64,000 bases of DNA from Telmatactis stephensoni (Eukaryota > Cnidaria > Anthozoa > Actiniaria > Isophelliidae), in contig JALIZF010001770.1 of NCBI GenBank assembly GCA_029948255.1, positions 278,001 through 342,000 of the forward strand, given 5' to 3'. Positions 53,701 through 62,500 of this stretch are shown piece after piece; position 1 is the first letter of the stretch, and each line of letters starts with the position of its first letter. The position numbers were made by a program, and so were the translations under genes. The notes under the pieces were generated by a model, which made no database searches, was not told the DNA's origin, and worked only from the letters and a program-made list of their open reading frames with translations.

Positions 53701-56700
53701 ATTGTTTCTCTCTCAATTGCCTTGATTTCTTCATCAGATAAATTGATTTTTACTTGGTGGCATTCTTTGAGCAAGTCATTATATGGTAAATCCATAAATT
53801 TCTGTTCAAACATGTCTGGTATAGCCTTAATATTCCTTGTTCTTGAAATAAATGAGTATGGAGAAATAAGAAATGAGACACACTGGTTTGATTTTGCACT
53901 CACTAAGAGATTTGTAGAATTCCTTTACTTCATCATCAGTGGGTTTTTGTATTTGTGTCTTTGATGCTGCAGAACCAGGTTGACACGACTGAGGTACACT
54001 ACTTAAAGGATCTACACTATCAATAGACTTATCCAAGTCACTTTTAAGTTTCTCGGCAGAAGAAAAGTTGATGTCTTTGGCCCTTGCATAGTCTACTTGT
54101 TTTACCGTAGTTGGTAAAAGCCAAGAACATTTTACCTGTGTACAAGCGATTTTTCCATTCAATCTTGTCCACACCTCAAGATAAAAAAGTACGCTCGCGA
54201 TATGGGAGCAGCATTCTCCAAGTCCAGCCATACATACCACACAATGTCCTGAAAGAACAGTCCCTCCCTTTGTTGTTATAATCCACAACTGAACGTAAGG
54301 GTCATTCATCCTTTGCAAATGCCTTACTTTAACAATAACAACATATTTATCTTGAATAATTTGTCCAAGAATGCTAGTTATAAATCCTGATACCATGTGA
54401 TTGTAGGCAAGTAAACTTCTAAAATTTTGAACTGCTCGTTTGTGTAAAAACTTGTCTCTAACACATTCTGTGGTAAATTTCTGAATCGGAATGACCAATG
54501 GATCAATTCCAATGATCGAAATTTTCTCTAAGTACCTCCTTATCACTTTCATATCCAAAGACTCCTAATAGGGAGACAGAATAGAATTGAATCTTTCGCT
54601 TTGTCTTCAAATGAATTATTTATCACTTGCCAGCTGCCATTTTAAAAAAGGTACTCCTCCAAGATGGCGGCGCCTCGTTTTCAATTTTTTTGATGACGTC
54701 ACACGAACAGACAGTATAATCACTATGTGACTTACACTTTTTTAAATGCCAAAGATCAAAATAGTGCTTAATTTGTGGAAGTTTTTCTCTCATGTGTTTT
54801 AATATAGAGGTGTGACGGTCTGTTATAACGGTTGTTATAGGAAGATATTTCCCAAGTAGATAAGTCATCCCTCTGTTGAAGGCCATGAATTCCATTGCAG
54901 GGCTGTTTCCTGCCTCATTCCGCTATAACTGAATAAGAATAATTTGACAAATACTCCAACAATTAAAACAAACAAATAAATCCCTAACTTTTTCTCAGAA
55001 TTGAAATCATCATTATACACTTTTTAAGTGCTACTATTAGAAAAAATGCTGATTTCAAATTGAGCTCAAGCAACACTGAATTCAAGGATCTAACAATCAC
55101 TAGGTAAAATCTTTACCTAGTGATTATTTACTAGGTGTATGTCACTGACACCTCTAATGATTCAGGAATAAAAGTATAGTACTTCCCTTTAGAGAAAGGG
55201 AAATATAGAAAATATTTTAACTAGTGATTATAAGATTCTTGAAGAGTTAATCTGATATAATTGGAGATTGGAAATCTTATATACAAAAATATTTTCATAG
55301 GACTCATGATTGATCACTCAGAGTATAATTCCACATTCAGTGTTACCTGTACAAGTTCAAAGTGAATTATATTTGAAGAGGTACAACAAAAGGTGGTGTA
55401 ACAACAGTATTTGGCACTGTGGCCCATGCTGTCATGGCGACCATCTCCTGCAATAGTGATACCAGAGCCAATATATTTCAACTTCTCAATCAATACTGAC
55501 TTGTACACTTTCCAATGATTAAATATTGATGGAAACAGGAAATTCTAAAAGAAAAAATGATTAAATTCAAATCTCCATATGTAATGAATGTATGAATGAA
55601 TGAATCATTTTATATTTGTTGACAAAATACAAGCAAAATAGCTTTTCTGTTTCTACAGGCACTTAATGCAAGGATATTTAGTCAAGAGCAAAAGTTTGGG
55701 CAGATTTTGCATTTGTGTGAAAATGGCAGCACACAGTCATGCCATGCTTCATTTTACACTACTGAGAAATCTGCTCTATTTCCATTTGTCGCCATATATT
55801 TATCACTTACCCTTTGATGCTGAAAGAAGGTAGTAAGTGACATACAAGCAACCCCCATATGCCGGAAAATCTGGAATACTTTGCTAGCAGAGCCACCTGC
55901 TACCAATATAGCAAAAGATAGCAGAAAGTTTCCAGCAGGGATTTTTGTGCCATGCATGAGAGGCTGACTTTTCCACCGAAATTCTTTCCCACACTTCTGG
56001 TTGGTACAAAGAGAGTGAATTTCTGCCATAGTACCAGTTTGTCGAGTTTCAACCAATGGGTTTTCATGTTTACAAAAAGGACAGAATTTAAAGAGTAGAA
56101 GCAATTGTGAGAGGAAAACAAGAAATTTGGGCTCAGTCCGAACATTGTTGTCTTTAATGTAGATTCTAAAAAAGAGAAATAAAGCAGGATTTGCAGAATG
56201 AAAACAACATACTACCCTACAGGTTTTTGATAGGTAAAACAAATAAGACAATGCCTTATAGAATAAAATTAAAGATAGGCATAACATTTTATATAACAGT
56301 CACATGCAATAAGTATAAGAAATCACATAAATGGGAGTGCAATTCGGGATTTATAGGCGAGTGCAATTTGATCTCTTTCAAAGCATCATGAGAGACCATA
56401 AATCCCAAATAGGACGAGCTGTTTAAGCAATTTTTTATTTATAATATATTCAACAAAATGTCAAGAAAAACAAAGATTAGCGCATACCAAACACAAAACA
56501 AAAACTAACATTTGAATGGCTTCCTGTCTCAGTTTCTCAAATTTTATTAAAATTAGTACCAGAAATTCAATAAAGTTTTTTTTAATATTAATTAATAGTT
56601 ATGGCTTCCTGTAAATATAGATTTAAAACGTGTCTCTATAAACTCCACAGAGTGCTATTTGGAATAAAATAGCACTCTATCACCTATTATGCATTGGCTC

Positions 56701-57979
56701 TGGACAACTCATATCAGATATTTTGTTGAATATATTATAATAACATCAACAGTACTCAATCTACATCTAACCTGTCATCTACGTTGCTATCATCTTCATC
56801 TGTCTCAGTTTCGGTTTCAGTGGTCTCTCCTGTGTAGTTGTTTTCTGGTTTTTCTTCTGTGGCATCTTCATAGTCTGACTCAGTTTCCATGTCATAGTCA
56901 TCAGAGTCACAATCATCACTTCCCATGTCTACAGTGGGTAACTGGACAGTGTCATCAGTCGGCTTGTCTTTACCCTTCACAACTCTAGTGCTTTCTCTGC
57001 CTCCACAATCACAAGCTAGAGTAAAAAATATGATTTGTATTGACAAAAAAATTATGCATGACATTTTTTCATAGCATGGCATTGCCTGTACTTACCATGA
57101 CCTTTCTTTGACAATTGTGCTATCTCTTTTCTACAACGGCGTAACTTGAATTTAGCAGTCATCCAGTGATTTTGAAGTTGACGTTTTTTCTTTTTCAGCA
57201 GTGCACAGTCTTCACAAGGCACATCAAAGACAGACTGAAATAGAAGAAAAAAAATTATCGCGCTGAACAGGGGTAAAGCTCTTTTACACATTCGTGTGTA
57301 AAATTCGTGTGCAATTATAAAGAAAATTCAGCTTTTTAGAAATACCTGATTCTGAGCAATTTCGGGTAAGGAATTCTCTCCTCCAAGACATGTACCCTCA
57401 TCGTTCTCGTTCTCGTCTATAGTGCTAGATTGTATGTCTGTCTCGCAAATGTCGTTCTGTTCGTGCTGGACTTCTTGACTGCTGATCTCCATGCTTGAGG
57501 CCATCACTGAAACTATCAACCTTCTTTGTTCTTTTGCAGCCTACAAATTAAAGACATCGGTATAAATAACCTGACAAAATTTATAATGGTCAATAATAAC
57601 ATGCGAGAAGAGAAGCAATGCTAACCTGCCGTATGGTCCGAGCTGAGGGAGGTTCATTTCCTCTGATTCGGTGTATTGAGGGAAAGACCATAACTCCTAC
57701 TTCATCCTGCTTTAACCTTGGAGGGCTGGGTTTTGAATTAGGCATTTCCAATTTGTAGTAGGTCTTGTAGTCATCTGCAGTGAAGTGGTCTGAGCACACG
57801 GCAGAGAATTTTGTTGCTTTCCAATTTTTCCTTTTTGTAGACACGAAATCGATCCAGCATTTCCTTCGTCTTCTCGCTTCGGGTCGATCGTCATTCCAAA
57901 ATGGAATGCGATGAACAGAAATTCCTAGGCTCAAATTAGGCTCGTTCGAGCAACCGAACACAACACATCGGTCTGGCAT
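47752..57979 (-). CDS. Kolobok transposase, THAP finger plus DDE core, about 12 exons
   Basis: Starts at 57,979 with a THAP domain ([24 protein letters not shown]). Further exons end or start near 57,541-57,347, 57,242-57,098, 57,016-56,772 (acidic linker), 56,167-55,813, 55,547-55,348, 54,932-54,735, 49,433-49,180, 48,922-48,751, 48,591-48,449, 48,160-47,956 and 47,881-47,752. Exon 5 has Cys pairs ([20 protein letters not shown]). The catalytic parts are [27 protein letters not shown] and [15 protein letters not shown]; the tail has a knuckle ([17 protein letters not shown]). No stop interrupts the exons. The nested ISL2EU lies in the intron after DLWHLKK, just behind its donor, so the mRNA could still be spliced. 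Exon ends are read from splice sites by eye. Confidence 0.75.
48233..48309. repeat. Short hairpin repeat in a Kolobok intron
   Basis: agcctgaggaaacag and ctgttttctcaggct are inverted with one mismatch around a 47-bp loop. Probably a tiny MITE. Confidence 0.7.
49650..49676. repeat. C-run followed by A-run
   Basis: About 18 C then 9 A, the same arrangement as at 23,089. It lies 68 bp left of the nested ISL2EU. Confidence 0.95.
49872..51130 (+). pseudogene. ISL2EU transposase (THAP + DDE_4), broken
   Basis: The ATG at 49,872 opens a THAP finger ([15 protein letters not shown] ... [10 protein letters not shown] ... RVCGAHF). A basic coiled coil and acidic region follow, then [16 protein letters not shown] and an in-frame TGA at 50,598. 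The same frame continues with [20 protein letters not shown] and DDE_4 sequence: first Asp in [12 protein letters not shown], then [20 protein letters not shown]. Behind KLVPGD (near 51,080) homology stops, so the second Asp and Glu are missing. Nonsense mutation plus 3' deletion make it dead; this copy would need a transposase from elsewhere. Confidence 0.8.
51177..51806. other. Non-coding stretch between the ISL2EU genes
   Basis: AT-rich, probably the decayed 3' end of the transposase gene and its untranslated region. No feature is recognised. Confidence 0.4.
51807..54558 (-). CDS. SWIM + YqaJ nuclease + two PHD fingers + Ulp1-like protease (ISL2EU second protein)
   Basis: Exons 54558-53904 and 53815-51807 join in phase to 887 aa with no stop; a further upstream exon is possible. 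Order: SWIM-like finger ([19 protein letters not shown]); YqaJ nuclease ([35 protein letters not shown] with intact E-x-K); PHD finger one ([14 protein letters not shown] ... WFCPHCRK); PHD finger two (CTCQKKAQ ... WVCSDCK); five 15-residue Ser/Asn repeats; C-terminal Ulp1/C48-type protease with His ([10 protein letters not shown]), Asp (VYDSLF), Gln ([13 protein letters not shown]) and Cys. Ulp1 enzymes remove SUMO. It may act as nuclease and chromatin- or SUMO-directed helper of transposition; that is inference from domains. It stays intact while the transposase beside it is broken. Confidence 0.85.
52395..52610 (-). repeat. 45-bp coding repeat in the ISL2EU second protein
   Basis: About five in-frame copies encode [15 protein letters not shown] with small changes. 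It is a flexible linker between the PHD fingers and the protease. Confidence 0.9.
55095..55125. repeat. Perfect short hairpin in a Kolobok intron
   Basis: aatcactaggtaaa and tttacctagtgatt with a 3-base loop; tttactaggtgt follows as a third partial copy. Confidence 0.85.
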
Positions 57980-58079
57980 TTCACGGTATGATACAATGCC
58001 AAAACAAGTAAGAAAGATCGAAATAACAACTACATATTCGCTTTGTTATACACAACACACTGGTTTCTTGTTTTACTTG

Positions 58080-58290
58080 GTCCCTTAAGCTACGTCATCA
58101 ATCACTTGGTCTCAGTTCTCCGGGAGCGCTCAGATATTTTTACACAGGCAACCCAGACAACGCTTTCTCTGTGACTTTGAGGGGTCTTTTTTTGGATAGA
58201 TAAAAATGTTATGACGCAGCCACTAAAATTTTGTTTTTCAGAGTCTCTATTTTTAGAAAATATGGTGGTTTTCTAGGCTTTATAGGCACT
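58080..58290 (-). repeat. Right TIR region of Kolobok element
   Basis: Mirror of 46,385-46,560. It ends GGCACT before TTAA and lies just outside the THAP start codon at 57,979. Confidence 0.8.
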
Positions 58291-58499
58291 TTAATAATAT
58301 GACTTTAAGGTTTGGATTATCAAGTAATGAATCCTTCAGCTTTTTTGTTTCATATATTGAATATATGAAATGAAATATAAAACTGCGATATGTATTTCCA
58401 TGATGTTAAATTTGGTATGCATGCCAGTCATTGGTGCCATAGGAAAATAGTTACACTACTCAACATTGCTGTGCTATATGCAACTGCATTATTACATTT

Positions 58500-58680
58500 A
58501 CTTATTAGCATTCAAACCTTTCTCCATGTTTCAAGTTGATGAAGCTCTTGGGGAAGTCATACCAGCACACTCGATGAAAAACACCTTTCTCATCAAATAC
58601 TTTGTTCTTTCCTTTACAATGCAGTGATGACAATACCTCCCCAGCGTAAAAGTGACTGCACTCCTAGAAAATTGAAATTA
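58500..58680 (-). other. Exon-like segment, unassigned
   Basis: Behind a good acceptor on the minus strand the frame reads ECSHFYAGEVLSSLHCKGKN and FHRVCWYDFPKSFINLKHGE and then stops. Codon texture and length look like a last exon, but I cannot name the family or find the rest of the gene. Confidence 0.3.
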
Positions 58681-58862
58681 AAGCAAAATCCATTAGATTC
58701 TCTGTGGAATGTATGAAACAAGGTCCATTATTGCCATTATATTGTTGCAAAACATTCTATTTGTTCACTAATGAAGAAAAAGGATATTTTGTTAATGACA
58801 AATCTTAACAAGTGACCTTGAAATCTCTGATCTCTTTCATTCAAATTGATCAATTCATTGAT

Positions 58863-59090
58863 CTAAAGTAAAGTAATTTGTGATGACATGATGAACCATC
58901 CCAGTTTAGTGAGTTCTGCAATTGGTTTATCGTCTCTGCAAACACTTGGAGTCGTTTTTGTTTTGACTTGTGCATAGTCTCCATTTCCAAGCACTACATG
59001 GACTGGAAGTTGCTCCTTGACTGCTGAATCTCCAATTATCACTCCCTTCAAATTCGAATACTTTGAATATCAGTGTCGCGTTCTTGAGCG
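58863..59090 (-). pseudogene. Older BEL/Pao Pol fragment (protease-region end)
   Basis: The frame reads LPVHVVLGNGDYAQVKTK and IAELTKLGWFIMSS, which matches the region between the aspartic protease and RT in BEL/Pao Pol. It differs in sequence from the element beside it, whose LTR begins 30 bp away, so the younger element inserted into or next to an older relative. Confidence 0.5.
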
Positions 59091-59118
59091 GTGCTGGCTG
59101 CCGGTCAATCGCGCGGAG

Positions 59119-59426
59119 TGTCAACACACGAATTTTCAGTTCCAAATAAGTTGTTTATTCGGTCTATACTTCGCGGTGAAAACTACATAAGAATAATTAC
59201 AAACAATTACAATGAATCAGGCGAGGAGCGATAAAGAATACTATTAATCCAAGTGCATTAAATCAGGGCTAACTTACATCTATAGGGCATTTAACTCCGT
59301 AACTCCGTGCTCGTGGTAGAAAAGGACGCTTAACTATCAAATTACACCGGATGTTGCATAACATAGAACGTGATCGATTAAAGATAAACATAGACTACTT
59401 GACAATTAATTCTGGTAAACACAACA
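59119..59426 (-). repeat. 3' LTR of the BEL/Pao element
   Basis: On the minus strand it starts TGTTGTGTTTACC and ends GTGTTGACA, with TGT/ACA borders, about 308 bp. It has an AATAAA signal (rev. of 59,150-59,160 area) near its end. A purine-rich stretch precedes it. The 5' LTR would lie beyond the window end, so identity between the LTRs cannot be checked here. Confidence 0.65.
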
Positions 59427-59528
59427 CTCCTCGCCCAAGGGTTTACTCCTTGCTATTATTATTTAAAAAAATCAATCTACAAATCAGTTCAATTAACGGT
59501 AACAGCTATGGTTCTTTGGGTGTTGTCT

Positions 59529-62500
59529 TTATTGGTCTTGCTCGGCATGGAGGAGGAAGATCAGTTGGGAGATGGGCCTGAGGAGGGTCTTGCCGTCTGC
59601 CTTGGTGACTTCGGTTTTCCTCACTTTGTCGTCCTCGCTCTTGATGGCTTTTGTTACTCTGCCGAGAGGCCAGTTGTTTCTATGGCTGCCGTCGTCCTTT
59701 ATCAGCACTATGTCTCCTTCAGCTAAGTTTTGCGAGGGCTCCTGCCACTTGGTGCGTCTCTGGAGGTTCTGCAGATACTCGCGGCGCCACCTGGTCCAGA
59801 ATTGATCAGCGAGGTATTGAATGCGCCTCCACCTTCTTCGTGCGTAGAGGTCGGCCTGCGTGAAGTTTCCAGGTGGAGCGCTTAATGGTCTTTCTTTCCC
59901 CGTCAGAAGCATCGATGGAGAGAGTGGCAGTGGGTTATCAGCATCAGATGATATAGCGGCTATTGGGCGCGCGTTGACAATCGACGACACTTCTGCCATC
60001 AGAGTGACCAAGAGCTCGTGAGTTAGTTGGGGGCTTCCGACTTGGGTGAGCATGCTGTCCAGCACAGATCGAATGGTGCGGATTTGACGCTCCCATGCGC
60101 CGCCGAAGTGCGACGCGTGCGGTGGATTGAAGACCCATTCGCAACCCTGGGCTGTCAGGAAGTCTTGAATTTTCTGTTGCTCCTGGGTGGATAGGGACTC
60201 GCTGAGCTGGGACTTGGCGCCAACGAAATTGGTTCCTCGGTCGCATCTTAACCTCAAGACTGGTCCTCGTATTGCTACAAACCTGCGGAGCGCGCAGATG
60301 AAGGAACTGGCATCCATAGACTCGAGGAGCTCAATGTGGACGGCTCTGGAGCTCAGGCACGTAAGTAGCAGACCCCAGCGTTTGGAATTTGCTGCTCCTC
60401 CGCGAAGTCTGCGTGTGGACACCAACCACGGTCCGAAAACGTCGATGCCGACGTGGGTGAATGGAGGGCTGGGTTCTGCCCGGTCTTCTGGTAAGTCGGA
60501 CATTAGCTGAGTCATTACCTTGCCTCTTGACTTCTTGCACACCACACACGAGCTGAGGACCTTCGTGATAGCGCTGTGTCCAGAGATGATCCAATACCCT
60601 GCTTGGCGAACGGCTCCGTGTGTGATTTGTCTCCCTTGGTGATGGGTTCGCTGGTGGTAATGCTTTATCAACAGTTCCGAGAGGTGGTGGCCCTTCGGTA
60701 GGACTGCAGGGTGCTTTGCTGCGAAATCTAGAGACGAGCGTCTGAGCCTTCCTCCGACGCGTATTATTCCGTTTGTGTCCAGGAAGGGGTCTAGATCGTA
60801 CAGGCGGGACCCTTTGAGAGAGTTCTTCTTTCTTCTCGTGCTTTCCCGGTCGGGGGTTGGTTGAACGTGCGATTTGATGACTTGCAACTCCTCATGGAGC
60901 ACATCTTCCTGCACGGTTTTGATCAGGAACGTAGCGGCTTTATCGAGTTCTTGGACTGTGGGGCGAAGGAAGCTATTCCCTGATGGTTTGGGTTCGGTGC
61001 CTTTCTCTCGGGTTCCTTTCACTTGTCTTGCCTTTGCTATCAATAGCGCGATAGCACCTCGAAGGGACTTCCACGACGAGAATCTGGAGAACCTGGACGA
61101 TTCTAACTTAGTAACTGTAGTCGCCTTTGTGGTCACCTTTACTTCGGGGTCTTCCTCCTGTATCGATATTCCTTTGCAAGGAGATGTGATGAGAATGCTC
61201 AGGCGCAGAAAGTCTGGTCCTTTGAGCCATGACGTATCGCTGAGCCGCCCCGCGTCGACACCTCGTGTAGCCAGGTCTGCTGGGTTTATGGCTGTGTCCA
61301 CGTACTTCCACTGACTGGGTCGTGAAACGCTCCTTATCATTTGGACTCTGTTTGCTACATAGGTGTGGAAGCGTCGACTCTCGTTTTGTATGTACCCTAG
61401 GACCACTTTAGAATCTGTGTAGTATGTGACTGAGTTGATGCGTAGGTCGATTTCTGCCTGGATTTTCCTTACCGCTTGCGTGGCGAGGACAGCGGCACAT
61501 AGCTCCAAACGAGGAATGCTTGTTTGCTTTGTCGGTGCTACTCTTGACTGGCCGAATAGGAAGGTCGTGCTGACATCGCCTCTGTGGTTGACGGAACGTA
61601 GGTATACGGCCACCCCGATGGCGTCTTCGCTCGCGTCGGAGAAAGCATGGATTTCCCTGCTTGTGATTTGGCCGAATTTGTCGGGGTGGAGGCACCGTGG
61701 AAGAGAGATGTTTTCGAGCTTCGGCAGGCTGTCTTTCCAACTTTGCCATTGGTGATTGTCGCTGTCCGGTAGTGGGTCGTCCCAACCGATGTGTGTCTTT
61801 GTTGGCGATTTGCACGTGTTGACGATGTGCTGAAGTAGTAGTTTTCCTTTCAGGGTCACTGGAACAGCAAGCCCCATAGGATCGTATATAGAGTTGACTA
61901 CTGATAACACTCCTCTCCTTGTGAAGGGTTTGTCTGGGACGGAAACTTTAAAGGTAAATTCGTCTTTCTGTAGGTTCCATTGGACTCCGAGAGTACGTTG
62001 GTTCGGCAGGGCGTCTTTCCGGAAGTCCAAGTCTTTTACGTCTTTGGCTCTGTCGTCCGTGGGTAGTGCCTCCATGACTTCTACGGAGTTGGAGACTACT
62101 TTGTGTAGCCGTATGTTTGCAGTAGAGAGGACAGCCTGAGCGTTCTTTATGAGATTGATCGTTTCGGATGGTGAATGGCAAGAGACAAGCCCGTCGTCTA
62201 CATAGAAGTTTCGGTGGATGAATTCTGTTGTGTCTTTCCCGTGTTTCTCCTCGCCGTCAAGCGCTGTTTTTCGTAGGCCAAATGTGGCGATGGCCGGGCT
62301 TGGACCGTTTCCGAAGAGATGTACCGTCATTCGATATTCAATGATGTCCTTGGTGGGATCGTTGTTCTCGAACCACAAGAACCTCAAGAAATTTCGGTGG
62401 GCTGGGTCGACTTTGAACGAGTGGAACATTTGCTCCACATCACACATGGCCGCAGTGTCGTCGTGTCTGAAGCGCAGTAACACCCCCAGCAGGCTGTTCA

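Larger units (their letters stand above)
49744..54715. mobile_element. ISL2EU element nested in the Kolobok transposase intron
   Basis: The ends read ACTGT...ACAGT and are flanked by AT on both sides (49,742-49,743 and 54,716-54,717), the ISL2EU target size. Inverted blocks gtgacgtca and gccgccatcttggaggagta (about 49,770-49,810 and 54,650-54,700) confirm long imperfect TIRs. It encodes a broken THAP/DDE_4 transposase on + and an intact SWIM-YqaJ-PHD-Ulp1 protein on -. Confidence 0.85.
46385..58290. mobile_element. Kolobok-type transposon carrying a P2X7-ballast-domain gene; hosts a nested ISL2EU
   Basis: Inverted ends start AGTGCCTATAAAGCC and match over about 55 bp (46,385-46,440 and 58,236-58,290). 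Both are flanked by TTAA (46,381-46,384; 58,291-58,294), the Kolobok target. A second inverted block farther in (tgacgtagcttaaggga near 46,540; its complement near 58,085) shows the repeats extend about 200 bp. Contents are a THAP/DDE transposase on - and a P2X7 C-terminal-domain gene on +, convergent. Without the nested 5-kb element it would be about 6.9 kb. Confidence 0.85.
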
